DNA from: Neostapfia colusana
Taxonomy: Eukaryota > Streptophyta > Magnoliopsida > Poales > Poaceae
Length of the DNA stretch: 64,000 bases
Reading direction: 5' to 3'
Assembly: GCA_030760725.1 (NCBI GenBank)
Contig: JASWHV010000012.1
Location: 34,565,652 to 34,629,651 of the forward strand
Part shown: positions 46,132 to 57,589 of the stretch, in pieces
Layout of the letters: every line of letters begins with the position of its first letter
Position numbering within the stretch: the first letter of the stretch is position 1
Made by a program: the position numbers and the translations under genes
The notes under the pieces: model-generated
The model's database searches: none
What the model was told of the DNA's origin: nothing
The model's input: the letters and a program-made list of their open reading frames with translations, nothing else

Positions 46132-47286
46132 TTAAGCTTCTAGCATTTCTGAGGACTTCAAATAAGCTGTAGCCTCATCTCCATTCTCTCCTTCCTCTTC
46201 CTCTTCCATCGGAACGGAAGAATGTAAAAACTCATCAAAAGTAATTACAGCTTCTACTAGAGATGGCAATTTCTTTACAACAGGTGTTCTGTCCCGAGGA
46301 TCCTGTATGTTCAAATACTGTAAACTGGGAGCTGACATGAGAAGATTTGCAAACAGAATACAGTTAGTGACACCCAGGTTCCACAAAGAACAAGATGATA
46401 TCTCAGGGACCTCCAGAGAGCTTTCGCTGTGCTGCCGCCTCTGCAGCGCTGGGCACAAAGAGTTAATTGGATCAAAGAAAGCAGCAGCAAGCTCGTTAAG
46501 TGAGACGAGGTGAAGTTCACAATGTCACGCTCCAACCTAAAAGGCTCGCAATCTATATCTTCAGAAAACTCAAGCACTTTAGCTTTATTCCTGATTGCTT
46601 CTTTGATCCAAAAGTTTGCATCTCTTATCCCTGAGGAACGTAGGTGGAACTGTTGGGAATCTCAATCGCTAATTATCTGATCTAGTGGGTACTCATAACA
46701 TAAATCGAATGGATCTTAATTGTACCTTTAGAATTGATAAAAATAATAATCAATGCAGCGATGAGTTTGATGCAGTGAAGCAATCGATACAGTGATGACT
46801 CGATGCAGATCAGCAACGAAGTTAGAGATGACCTTGACAGCTGCGGCGGTGCAGTGGCGTTGGAGTCTTGCCCTCACCGCTGCGTCCTCATGATCGGTGG
46901 AGTTGCGTTGAGACAAAATGGGTGCAACCACGTTGGTTGGCGTGCTTCTCTTTATTTATATGGTGCCGTGTGAGAGAGAATCTAACAGCCAAACGGTGTG
47001 TTTGTGTGCCTTGGATTGCTGGATTTGGTTGAGCAGAGTACCATTGCCATGACGCATCACACAATTGACGAAGTTTGGGCAATCTTCCCTGCGCCCTCTA
47101 AACTGATCTACATCAAGGATAAGGCATGGTGCACTGGTCCATGTGTGCCGCCACCGTGACACGCTTGTGCGTACTGCATCAAGCGTTCATACGAAGGACA
47201 TGATGTGGTGGAGCAGGGAGGTGGCTTATCCTATCAGGACCCGTACCTTTTTCTTGGATTTTGCTGATCGGATAGTTGGCCTGCAT
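46132..47286 (-). pseudogene. F-box/LRR protein gene remnant
   Basis: Plant F-box proteins with LRRs select targets for SCF ubiquitin ligases. Start at ATG 47286 (MQANYPISKIQEKG). The F-box begins as DRISHLP (about 47225), shifts frame, and continues LLHHIMSFV...AVRTSVSRWRHTW (47205-47130), with a stop and a shortened SRRW-like stretch. After the 337-bp insertion at 46651-46987 the protein resumes (HLRSSGIRDANFWIKEAIRN, near 46640-46580; RNKAKVLEFSEDIDCEPFRL, about 46560). After another frameshift come LRR-like lines (SLWNLGVTNCILFANLLMSA; SLQYLNIQDPRDRTPVVKKL) and an acidic C terminus ending at 46132. Too broken to be functional; the only host gene recognised in the window. Confidence 0.75.
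46651..46987 (-). mobile_element. 337-bp LTR-like insertion in the F-box remnant
   Basis: Starts TGTTGGGAATCTC and ends GAGAATCTAACA on the + strand, an imperfect terminal inverted repeat of TG...CA type. On the - strand it has a TATA-like CATATAAATAAAG near its start. Removing it exactly rejoins F-box coding in frame. This fits a solo LTR, perhaps copia-type, but the 5-base flanks (GGAAC, GCCAA) are not duplicates. Confidence 0.45.
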
Positions 47287-47690
47287 TTTAGTAGTCAAAA
47301 GGGTTCATGGCTTCAAACAGAGGAATTATGCATTTCCCGAAAATTTGGTTTGTGTATGCTAGACTAGAAGATACAGAAATGTTCCACAAAAAACTACAGA
47401 AATATGATATAAAAACAATGAAATGACAGATGCATTTTCTTTCAAAAGAATTATTTAGTGCCGGGTAAAAATACAATCATTCACGGGCTCGTGTAGTTGA
47501 AAAGAGTGCTTAGAATAATCATGTGGTTCCTTTGGTGTATAGTTGTGTGTTAAAAATCATATAACCTAGTGCATCTACTTTTCTTGGAATTCCAATCTTT
47601 TAAAGTGCACGACTATATATATTTAGTAGAATATTTACTTTAAGACTCTTAGAATACGAGTCATAAGCTACCACCAGAAATCAACTTTAA
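47287..47690. other. Unassigned flank
   Basis: AT-rich DNA upstream of the F-box remnant; no feature recognised. Its last bases, TTTAA, abut the solo LTR. Confidence 0.5.
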
Positions 47691-48044
47691 TGTAACATCC
47701 CGTTTTCCTAGGAGTTAATAAATCGAGCTTATATCAATATTCCAAGCATGTGTATGTAAACTTATATGCACACACAAATGATTAAAAAAAGCAAGAGCTA
47801 GAAACAAGAAAGAGAAAAAGAAAGGGAAATATAAATGAGGTCAACCAGATAGTTCTTACTACACCGACAAATAAAATAACCCCTCTCCCTTCCTGTCCCG
47901 TGGCGCCGTTGCACACGCCATCCTACCGACGACCCATTTGCTCGCTCAAACACTACCACACCTGCCTGTGCCATCTCTTTAGCTTGAAGATGAGCTACAG
48001 AACGCACACCTCTAGGGCCCTCCTCACTGCTTATGCGTTAATGA

Positions 48045-48690
48045 TGATCATCACCATTTATACCCACTGCGCGAGCTGTCACCTCACCTCTGTGCCTTGC
48101 TGAGCCACTGACCATGAAGTCCAATCGAATAAGCCACACCATGTCCTGGAACTCCTCAAGCAGGTTGACCAGGGAATAGTGACGAGCAGATACCCACTGC
48201 TCGAGCTGTCGCCTTGCCTCTGTGCCTCGCTGAGCCGCTGTCCATGGGGTCCAATCAACTAAGCCTGTGCTGGAACTCCTCAAGCAGGTTGGCCGGAGAA
48301 CAGTGACGAGCAGACACCCACTGCCCGAGCTGTCGCCTCGCTAAGCCGTTGTCCATGGAGTCCAATCAACCGAGCCTATGCTAGGACTCCTCAAGCAGGT
48401 TGACCAGAGCACGGTGATGAACAGACACCCACTGCGCGAGTTGTCACCTCACCTCTGTATCTCGCTGAGTCGCTGTCCATGGAGTCCAATCGACTGCCAT
48501 GTGTTGAAACTCATCAAGCAGCTTGCTCAGAGCAGATGGTCGATGCCTAAGCCGTCACCTCACCTCTCTACCTCACTCAACCACTGCCCATGTAGTTCCG
48601 TTGACTGAGCCCACACCAGGTGCTAGGACACCTCCAACACCTTGCTCAAAGTACAGTGGCGAGCAGAGTTCCATCGCATCACCACTATCA
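48045..48690 (+). repeat. Degenerate tandem repeat, about 111-130 bp unit, about 5 copies
   Basis: Units marked by CCCACTGC-CGAGCTGTC (48063, 48193, 48317, 48428, and a decayed one near 48545), each with a CTCAAGCAGGTTGACC-like segment and a GTCCATGGAGTCCAATC segment. Unit length varies by indels; it lies inside the solo LTR. Confidence 0.8.
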
Positions 48691-49418
48691 TCATCTACAA
48701 TGAGTGTCGGCCATCCTTCTCCCCTCCCCCGTTGTCTTTAAAGGGGCGCTCGGTGAACTCGCCCCGCTCCGACCAGTGGCACCCTGCCTCCGCGCTGCTC
48801 TCCCGCAAACATCGCGTCGATCTCCAACATGGAGGCGAGGAGCCTCCACGCCTGAAATGTGGCCTAGGTGAGCACCCTCCCCCCACAGTCGACTCTTCTT
48901 CCCCAGACGTGTCCCCGAGCTATCTCCCTCTCTCCTCAGGCCTAGACACGACCACCCTGCGCCATGGCCGCCCTCGCATGAAGTGCCCCCCTTCCTCTGT
49001 TCTCCACCTAAATTGGCAGTTCGATTGAGGGAGCCATAGCGTCGTTGTTCGACACCTTGCTCTTTGGACATCTTCTCCCTGATACCCTCCATGATTCGAT
49101 CCCGAATGCCATCTATGATGGTCGGAGGGAGAGGAGGTTGAACCAGAGAAGGAAGATCGAAGACTCTTATGCCTCTATCAGGCCAATAGCTAGTAAAACA
49201 TTAGTTAATTAGGTATTTTGTACACATGTTGGGCGCAAACCCAGAAAATCACTTGATCGGCCTGAGACCATACTCATCCATACAAACACCACTCGATCCA
49301 ATGCTCTTCTAAAAATCATTCAACATGATAATGTATTTAATTGATGCAAACAAGTTTGAATGATGTATTAAGATACATTTGCTTTGCATGTATGTTTGCT
49401 TGTGTGTGGCATTTCTAG

Positions 49419-50391
49419 ATATAGAACCAGTGCCGGAGGAGAACCCGGAGGAGCCGAGAGACCAGGAGCACGACGTTGCATACGGTAGCGAAGGAAAGTT
49501 TCCATCGATCCCTTTTTGATCATATTGCTCCTATATGAGGTTCATCCATCGTGACAAGTAGATTAGATCCTTGCATTGCTGAGCATGAGTTACTCGAGGA
49601 ATAGAGTGTGACCATACTAGTTTCCCTTTCGCAACATGTTGATATGATGAGGTTATACATGATGATGTGGCCTTGTGTATGTTGCATGGTTGGTGAGAGC
49701 ATGAGTTGAGACCGGGGCAGAAGGGTTAGTGTTGTGTAAGCGCTACCATGGTGGTAGACTTACGGCGAGTACTATCAGGATGACATGCTCATGGTTCACG
49801 TATGGAGGCTGCCCAGGCGAGCACTAAGGACTAAGTTGTTTTTACAGCTCACCCAACTTCTTTCAGTACGACCACATGACCCTGTATGGGCGGGACTTAG
49901 CCTAACCTCAGTGGCGAGCCCGATAGTCGTCCACGATGGAGAAAAGATATTTATGACTAAAAAAACTGAGATGGTGTTAAGATGAGTAATGACATTGGGC
50001 TGGGGATGACTGGTCTAGGTAATTTTTCGATTGGGTGTCGGTCATGACGGGTCGTTTTGATGGTTCGTGCATGTGGGTATATTGTACAACCTCTAGAGAG
50101 TGTAGAACCCGTTTGGACGGTCGTGTCCTCGGTATGGACAGGTTATGGTGTGGTCTTAACAATTAGAAAGTCACATGCTGTGGGATCAAGGTCACGGATG
50201 CCTATGGATGGGGTGTTGGGTTGCATTAGTATGTATTAGGTTGCACCACTCTTTACTTTATGCATTGCATTTATATCTGTTCCATTCTGTTCCCAAAGGG
50301 TGAGGTGGAGCTTACTGAGTACCTTTGTACTCAGATGTTGTTGATATGTTTTTCAGAGGATCCTCACTTCGTGCTAGAGGACTTTGAGTAG
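49419..50391 (+). other. LTR-embedded split acidic ORF, solo LTR copy
   Basis: Exon A 49419-49493 (75 nt) follows GGCATTTCTAG and reads IEPVPEENPEEPRDQEHDVA and on to GSE. The donor position reads GAAG|GAAAGT, one base from the AAG|GCAAGT of the other families, so this copy may no longer splice. Exon B 50357-50391 follows GATATGTTTTTCAG and reads DPHFVLEDFE then a stop. Phases are 1 and 1 again; intron 863 bp. Hairpin TGAGTAC...GTACTCA at 50316-50333. Confidence 0.5.
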
Positions 50392-50519
50392 GGTCGCGTC
50401 CGCACCCAAGTTGTGTAGTGGAATTATGTGTGACGAGGAGTTACTAGTCTTGGTGTTGTTCATCATTATATTTTTCTTGTTAGTAGTTATAGTTTTTATC
50501 CACAAGACTATGTCGTTAT

Positions 50520-50525
50520 AATAAA
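50520..50525 (+). terminator. Poly(A) signal of solo LTR
   Basis: AATAAA in TTATAATAAAGCTC, about 130 bases after the exon B stop. Confidence 0.5.
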
Positions 50526-50692
50526 GCTCTGCATGGCTGTGGTTTCACTTGTATTATAATATTATGTACAGAACTTTGCTTCTAGTAATATCACATATTT
50601 AGTTCTGATCTTATTGGTCAGGACACTTCACTTAATTTTAGGTGGCATCAATTAACCGCTAATCACTATCATTAACGATAAATCCTAATAAA

Positions 50693-50774
50693 TACTCTCT
50701 CCATTTCAAAACATTTGATGCTGGTTAGTTCAAAATTGAACTAACGAGCATCAATATTTTGAAACGGAGGAGTA
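50693..50774. mobile_element. Short MITE, Stowaway-like
   Basis: An 82-bp hairpin with ends TA-CTCTCTCCATTTC and GAAACGGAGGAG-TA, and inner arms TGCTGGTTAGTT/AACTAACGAGCA. TA at both ends is the duplication expected for Stowaway elements. Confidence 0.8.
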
Positions 50775-51815
50775 ACACTTAAATACTTGTAATTAACAAA
50801 ACTAACAGTTTTTTTGGAAGGTCTATATATTGACACATTCATTTTGATTGATTATTTTACTGCTAACACGACTAACAATTAACAAAACTAATCATCTCTT
50901 TTTCTTCCTCGCGGGCGGCCGCTGCTGCCATGCCCGCGCCCACCCGCCCCCGTCGCCCTTGATGCCCCGCTCGCCGCCATCGCACCCTCGCCCTGCGCTG
51001 GGAGTTGACCGTGGAGTCTGGAGAAGATAAGGTATGTGGGAGAAGCACATGAATCTAAAAGCATACCCATCTTAAAGCAAGATCAATGCTCATAATGTCG
51101 CTTGAGATTAAGTTTGATTTCGGGCACTTGAAATATAGCATTTCTCTAGAAGTAAAAAAATATTACAGTTCTCAAAAAAGTGGGGCGGGTATACAGTTGT
51201 AGTAAATGTATTATGATATTCCAGTTTTGTAACTGACGATTAGTTTTAGGAATAAGGGAAAGGAGAACTGTTCTCATCTATTTGCAACCCGAAGTATATG
51301 AATATCGACGATATTAGTGTAACACTACTAATGCCTCTACACTAGGCTTCTGTATCATTTGCATGCTGTTTAAAATAAAGTGAAGAATATTTGTCAAAGT
51401 CGAGCAGACAACAACAAACATCTGTAACGGAGATAGATGTTAAAATTTGCTAATAACTTACTAACAGATTATGCCTTCTGAGTAGTGCTTCGACCCCGAG
51501 TATTGGCCTTTTAGATCAATAGGAGCTTTTGTCTGAAGCGCGGCAACTATTACGGCTCGAATTCTTTGTTTTCGCATACCCAGAGTACCATTGGATTGTT
51601 CCTGCGTTCTGCTGGTTGATGAGTTATTTGTTTGCGCCATAATCCTCCGCACATAGTCCTCATAAGTAATTGATAAGTTATAAGTTGCCACATGCATTTT
51701 CACAGATCCGATCGGAGCAGTAAGACACCAAAATGAAGGCTCCAATGTTTATATATGGCGATTATGTCAAGCATCGAGAAACTTATGCAAGTCGGGTACT
51801 AACACGAAGATCTAC

Positions 51816-51896
51816 TACTCCCTCTGTTTCTATTTATTTGACGCTGGTTAGTTTAAAAATAACTAATCAGCGTCAATAAATCGAAACGGAGGAGTA
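51816..51896. mobile_element. Short MITE, same family as 50693-50774
   Basis: 81-bp hairpin TA-CTCCCTCTGTTTC...GAAACGGAGGAG-TA, with inner arms GACGCTGGTTAGTT/AACTAATCAGCGTC. Same inner motif as the copy 1.1 kb away. Confidence 0.8.
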
Positions 51897-52010
51897 CATC
51901 AATCAAACAAAGGGAGCTAATTGCCGTGGCTGTTGTGCTAATAGATGATCAGAAACAAAATTGTTAATACTGATGTGACCGGTAAATAGGGGTGTCTGTG
52001 AGCTTAAGCA

Positions 52011-52456
52011 GCGTTATCCCGTTGTACCACCGGTACACATAGGTTTGTTCTGGTGAGCCAACTAAATTCTGAAACACCTTAGGAGTCAGGCCCGTAAATA
52101 ACGGATAGAATATCTAAAAGAGGCTGTAATTCCTAACTAGCTCGGTTTCAGAAAAATCATATTATGTCAGAGAGATATTACGTGAATAGTATTGTACTTC
52201 ATTTAACATGGCATCCAAGTGCCAAAATACTTAGCGTTATCCCGTTGTACCACCGGTACACATAGGTTTGTTCTGGTGAGCCAACTAAATTCTGAAACAC
52301 CTTAGGAGTCAGGCCCGTAAATAACGGATAGAATATCTAAAAGAGGCTGTAATTCCTAACTAGCTCGGTTTCAGAAAAATCATATTATGTCAGAGAGATA
52401 TTACGTGAATAGTATTGTACTTCATTTAACATGGCATCCAAGTGCCAAAATACTTA
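52011..52456. repeat. Perfect 223-bp tandem duplication
   Basis: 52011-52233 and 52234-52456 look identical base for base, both starting GCGTTATCCCGTTGTACCAC and ending GCCAAAATACTTA. No coding frame crosses it. Confidence 0.93.
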
Positions 52457-54639
52457 AATTTATCAACAAAACAGAACAACCAAACGGCAAAGCCTCAACG
52501 TGAAATCAACTGTTTGCGTAATTATTCCTTCTAGGTATACACTAATGTTTGTTGTTTGTGAGCTTCTTTGCAACCAGACCAGATACTTTATCGTTAACAT
52601 GTCATGTTTTCTTTTAACATACCAATACCATATACAGTAACTGAGTATCCCCTGATAATTGCTATCTACAAATTACCTTGCTCGTCGCGCTCATATATAT
52701 TTTCTGCTCCCAAAATTTGAGAACTCTGTCAAGTGCACCAAATTTCTGTCATGGAAAATTTGGACGTACCTCCATAATCTTTTCAAACCTGGTCATATAA
52801 GAAAGGAAACATATTGATTTATATTACAACGAGAGACATTAGCTGGAACCATCTGAGTTCTAATTACTAACTCAGAAGTTATCAATCAGCAAGTCTGCAT
52901 TTCATTTTTACACGTAAGCGTCCAACAGGTTCCAAAATACACAATCCCAAAACACTATTGTACTTGCAAAATTCTTGTTTTGCATACAGGAATAATTCCA
53001 GAGAAGTATCACAAAAACCAAAAATAATTTCATAGAATTTTGGTGAACTGATCAGTAAATAAGTAAACATAACCTGGAAGATGTTAACTTTGAAATTGTT
53101 TCTGCACAAGTATAAATTCAGAGAACTAATTCTAGAAGTAAGACTATAAGAGCAACTTTTACATGAATCTTCCCACCGAAAATAAAACCTATATATACCC
53201 ATGTTACTCAATTATGCTATTTTTGTTGTTATTAATTTGATTGCTTTTTCTACACTCTAGAGCGGTCTGCTCCTACAGTCCTACTGTTACATAAGATCTA
53301 AGTGCCGTTCCAAAGTCAGAAAGCATGCATGAAAAAATCTTTCTATCTCCATCTAAGAAATTATTATAACAGCTCTGTCCTTGAATGGACCAAAACCATT
53401 AAAACTACTAAAATTATTAAGTGGCCGTCTATGCATATATGTATATGTATGTATATATATATATAACAATTTTTAAGTATATAATAAGTCCAAAGAAAAT
53501 TATACATGTGAAAATTATTATCCAAAGAACATGCACGATAAAAGTAAGGTGATGATCCTCACATCAACTCAATCACCCACAGATGATATTCTGCAGGCAC
53601 TTGGTACCTCCAGTTGGCATCACGTCCAATGGCGGAGTTTGAGTTAGATCCTTTCATGAGGAGAAATTGACGGTGATTTCAATGAAATAAGTTTTTAGTG
53701 ATGGATCAAAACAAGAAGGAATAGATGTATGAGGTCTATTTAGCCTTTGTGTACACAAGGGATACACAAGTGTATGAAGTTTTATAGTGGAGTGAGAGAA
53801 GAGGTGACATTATTGTGTTTGGTGTTTGGATAGTTGGCTGTTGCCGTTAAATACCTTTCACAACTGTGATTTTAACGATATACGCACTGCCCAAACTCTT
53901 GTAAACTCTTGTGAGTCACGTATAGTATACATGTCACTTTGATGTACAACTGTAATCTGAAATATTATATATTTGGTTGCTGCCCTTAAAAATCTTATGA
54001 GTTTGGTTGTTGCCACTAAAAACCTTTTAGTGCCATCTACATTGTATGTGTAGATTTGGCTCAAAGCCCAGCCCCTCGTACTCCACAGGAAAAAGTGGAA
54101 TCTATTGAGTAAACTGATCAACTTCGCCTTCGGTTCCAAACTTGCTGTTTGCCGTCGCTCAATTTTTTACTCCTAGTCTTCGCCGCGCCATCTGACATGC
54201 GCCCCTTCGACGCCAGCAGTTCACAACTTGACGTCCGGCTCAGGAAATCCGCGAGCAGGAGTCAGTGTAGCCCGCATGCAGTCAGGCTTAATACTTGCCC
54301 ATAGCTGATAGTCACATCGACCTGAGTCCTTGACATCATATGTTAATTGTTTGATTGATCAAACAACCAAACAATTATTGTTCATCACGTATTGAAAAAA
54401 TTGTGTCAAACGTGAGACTTTGATCTTAAAATGGACATTGAGACATAATCGTTTATTATCAAAGTAGGTTTTTATTTTTTTCAGTTGATGTTATTCTAGT
54501 ATTTATCAAAATAAAGTTGAACCCAGATGTCGGTATCCTGCATACCGGGTACCTCTGCGTGGAGGGCTGAAGACAGTCCACTCCTCGCCCACCTGATGAG
54601 GCGGGCTCTGGCACGGCCACGTGCCATGGCCGTGGCCAA

Positions 54640-55190
54640 GGCCTTCCCGCTGAGGCAAGGTCCGGCGCTGCCACGTGTGCCCAGGCTCCGGGCCGGACCT
54701 CCCCGCTGAGCAGGGCTCCGGAACTGCCACGTGTCCTCGGCCCCAGACCTGGCCTCCCTGCTGAGGCAAGGTCCGGAGCTGTCACGTGTCCCCAGGCTCC
54801 GGGCCTGACCTCCTAGCTGAGGAGGGCTCCAGAGCCGCCATGTGTCCTTGCCCCTGGACCTGGCCTCCCCGCTGAGGCAAGGTCCGGAGCTGCCACATGT
54901 TCCCAGGCTTCAGGCCTGACCTCCCGGCTGAGATGGGCTCTGGAGCCAACATGTGTCCTTGGCCCCGGACCTGGCTTCCCCGCTGAGGCAAGGTCTGGAG
55001 CAGCCACGTGTCCCAGGCTCCGAGCCTAACCTCCTGGCTTAGGAGGGCTCCGGAGCCGCCACATGTCATTGGCCCCGAACCTGGCCTCCCGCTGAGGCAA
55101 AGTCTGGAGCTGCCACGTGTCCCCAGGCTCCGAGCCGGACCTCCCGGCTGAGGAGGGCTCCGGAGCCGCCACGTGTCCCACAATCACTCG
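54640..55190 (+). repeat. GC-rich tandem repeat, about 110-bp unit, about 5 copies
   Basis: Units marked by GCTGAGGCAAGGTCYGGAG at 54652, 54763, 54873, 54985 and 55094 (spacing 109-112), each with a CCACGTGTCC and a CTGAGGAGGGCTC segment. Open frames on the - strand here are products of the repeat, not genes. Confidence 0.88.
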
Positions 55191-55588
55191 TGGGCCATAA
55201 GACTGGAGTTAAGGAAGACGTGCGCCGTCCAGTTGAGCATTCAAAACTTGCACCTTCCCTGGAACCATGGCGCACGGTGCATGCCTCCGCCCCCTAACAA
55301 CCGCCATTACAGTGACAAGACAGGGCGGCGAGACGTAACAGCGGCACAGTGCCGCCCAACGGCACAGTTCTGCCCACCAGACTAAGAGGACGTGGTGACA
55401 AGATGACATCTTCAGCATCACCTGCTACCTGGTCAGAGGTGCCCGATGCGTCAGACAACGCGCCTTAACTCCACCGACAATGACATTGCATGTAGCTGTA
55501 AATACCCCACATCGTGTATAGGGTACGGACAGCTGCAGGGCCACCTGTTGGGCCTCGGGCTGCAATGTAGTTGCCGCGGGCCTTGAGC

Positions 55589-55596
55589 TATAAAAG
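55589..55596 (+). promoter_or_regulatory. TATA box of E4 LTR
   Basis: TATAAAAG, followed by the leader phrase with CAACAAACTCACTCCCTGGA and CGGCGGCCCGAAC. Confidence 0.75.
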
Positions 55597-55852
55597 GACC
55601 GGGGATGCCTCCGGGCAAAGGGTTTGGTTTGATCGCTGATCCCTCGATACACACACGCAAAGCAATACAACAAACTCACTCCCTGGACGTAGGGTTTTAC
55701 GCTTCGGCGGCCCGAACTACGTAAATCTGTTTGTTCACCCCATGTTCATTAGTCTCGATCAATCTAGCGACATTAGCCTCTCCAAACAACGAACCTCCGT
55801 GGATTGCTCCAGTAGCGGTACCAGGGGAAGTGTCGCAGCTCAGACTTTGACA

Positions 55853-55875
55853 TTTGGCGCGCCAAGTAGGGGGGG
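55853..55875 (+). promoter_or_regulatory. Primer binding region of E4
   Basis: TTTGGCGCGCCAAGTAGGGG right after the LTR end TTTGACA, as commonly seen in this group; I do not assign the priming tRNA. Confidence 0.6.
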
Positions 55876-55913
55876 GGGCTTTCACGATCTCTAATCGACC
55901 GAGCATCACCACC

Positions 55914-57126
55914 ATGGCGAACATCCACTCCATCGTCGGCTCGTCTTGCCCCACCCGCCACCGACTCCAGGGGAGAGACGAGGAGGCCACTTCCCGCTCC
56001 AGAGCGGGTAGATCTGGCGGGGCAGGCGATCAGACGGTCGCCATGCCCGTGGTGCCCATAGCTGCTACCACACGTCGGCCATCTACCTCGATGGCGGCAA
56101 CCATGCCGCCGGTTGCAAGCCTGGAGAGCAAGCTGTCCGCAGGACGCGCTCTTCTCCACAACCCTCCTGGCGAGGGTGCTACCCTAGGGGCGGCAGAGTA
56201 GTGGTGCAACAACGTCGACCACCTCGTCGCTGCTTCTATGAACAAGCCCGCCTACAGAAGGCAGCGGGCTAAGGCCTCGCAGGTCCAGTCGCATACACCG
56301 ACAGCGGCCCGCGAGATGGGGACAATGGCTAGGAAGGCCACAGCCGACCACAGGCTCGAGCTGGATCGCCACTGCGTGAGCGAAGATGGTTGTGTTACCA
56401 TCGAGGGACGTCGCAAGAGGCGCTGCCACCTCGAGGGAGAGTACGACACCCGAGTGTCGTACCAGCGGGATGCCTTGCACAGACCCCTGCCTCTCCTGGA
56501 GCATGTGGGGGCTGCATGGCACTCTTGCCGCACCTTCGCATGGTGGTCTGGCCACCCAAGTTTCGGCCACACTTGCCGAAGAAGTACGATGGGACTGTCA
56601 ACCCTGCCGAGTTCCTACAGATATACTCCACCTCCATCCTAGCTGCAGGAGGGAATGAGGCCGTCATGGCCAACTACTTCCCGGTGGCTCTGACCGGCAC
56701 TGCCCGGTCATGGCTCATAAATCTTCCCCCAGTCTCCATCTCCTCCTGGGAAGAGTTGTGCAAGAGGTCCACAGCCAACTTCGGGAGTTCCTACACGCGC
56801 CCCGGCAGCGAGCTCCACCTCCATGCTGTGCGTCAGCGCGAGGGGAGTCGCTGCGATCATTTATCTAGCGGTTCTCCCAGGTCAGGAACACCATCCGCCG
56901 CATCTCCAACGCCTATGTCATCGTCGCCTTCCGGCAGGCCGTTAAGGATAATAAGGTGCTGGAGAAGTTAGCTACGCATGACGTGCAAGACGTCTCCGAG
57001 CTCTTCAGTCTAGCGAACAAATGCGCCACGGCTGTGGAGGGCCGAGACTGGCACTCACGACCCTCTTTCGCGGTGGGGAGTGCCTGTGAAGCTGTTGCTC
57101 AGGGCAGCAGCAAGAAGAAGAAGTAG
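55914..57126 (+). pseudogene. gag: E4 gag
   Basis: Start ATG 55914 (MANIHSIVGSSCPTRH); the first frame ends at TAG 56199-56201. The conserved gag core follows in another frame: PHLPKKYDGTVNPAEFLQIY, MANYFPVALTGTARSWLINL and SWEELCKRSTANFGSSYTRP (about 56560-56800), then, after another shift, a QAVKDNKVLEKLATHDVQDV-type segment (56930-56990) and a Lys run before TAG at 57124-57126. This is the particle protein of Tat elements, with at least two frameshifts. No CCHC knuckle is obvious, although SDDGQWCPMHNSRCHGANEC-like residues near 57230-57290 recall the histidine/cysteine motif of this lineage. Confidence 0.82.
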
Positions 57127-57589
57127 GCTAGAGGCAAGGACAAGCCTCTAGCCAGGGCACCCACCGTCGCCACAGCAGCAGCCGGTGGGGCCGTGCCCCA
57201 CGCACCGACAAGCAACCGCGACCGCCGTCCGTCAGCGACGACGGCCAGTGGTGCCCAATGCACAACTCCAGATGCCACGGTGCAAACGAGTGCCATGAGA
57301 TCAAGAAGCTCGCGGAGAGCTTCTGTGAGCAGCAACAGCGGCAGCGCCAAGATGGCACGCCCTTGCCAGTGGGAGGGCAAGCAGAAGGCTAACCCTGAGG
57401 TCGGCATAGAGCAGGAGATGGAGTATCAGGACATCAAGCGGGCGTTGAAAGCCGTCTACGGCCACTCCGACTCTGACTCCAGTGCCGACAATGAGCATCG
57501 CATGACGCTCCACGTGATGTACGGGGTTCCTCCGACATCACGTCTTGGCGTGCCGTCAAGATCCTGCGACGAGCAGTAGCAGCGGCTGC

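Larger units (their letters stand above)
47691..50630 (+). repeat. Solo LTR of a fourth chromovirus family
   Basis: TGTAACATCCCG...GGACACTTCA, 2940 bp, + orientation, with flanks TTTAA and CTTAA (four of five match). There is no partner LTR and no internal region. It shares with the other chromovirus LTRs the GAGCTTACTGAGTACC...GTACTCA motif, the acidic exon pair, and an AATAAA 110 bases before its end. A tandem repeat occupies about 48045-48690. A solo LTR is expected from recombination between the two LTRs of an element. Confidence 0.7.
50775..54522. other. AT-rich stretch without recognised gene
   Basis: Contains a second MITE (51816-51896), the 223-bp duplication (52011-52456), an AT microsatellite (about 53434-53466) and three copies of a TTGGYTGYTGCC-YTAAA motif (53834, 53971, 54004). 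Two open frames on the - strand, 51745-51461 (contains ITYEDYVRRIMAQTNNSSTS) and 53211-52882, match nothing I recognise and could be chance. A GC-rich coding-like patch at 50910-51020 is also unassigned. Confidence 0.5.
54528..55852 (+). repeat. 5' LTR of E4
   Basis: TGTCGGTATCCTGCATACCG...TTTGACA, about 1325 bp, beginning with a GGTAT/ATACC palindrome usual for this group. TATA box at 55589-55596. A tandem repeat fills its first half. The left flank is CCAGA (54523-54527); its duplicate would lie outside the window. Confidence 0.75.

Noticed and set aside
48045..48690. Regular repeats that might suggest a CRISPR-like array
   Set aside because: Units are contiguous with no unique spacers, and the context is a plant LTR.
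51461..51745. 94-codon - strand frame
   Set aside because: Not recognisable and without neighbours that support a gene; mentioned in the gap description only.
52882..53211. 109-codon - strand frame
   Set aside because: Cys/Phe/Tyr-rich composition typical of AT-rich non-coding DNA.
54459..55275. Pro/Arg-rich frames on the - strand
   Set aside because: They are translations of the 110-bp tandem array.
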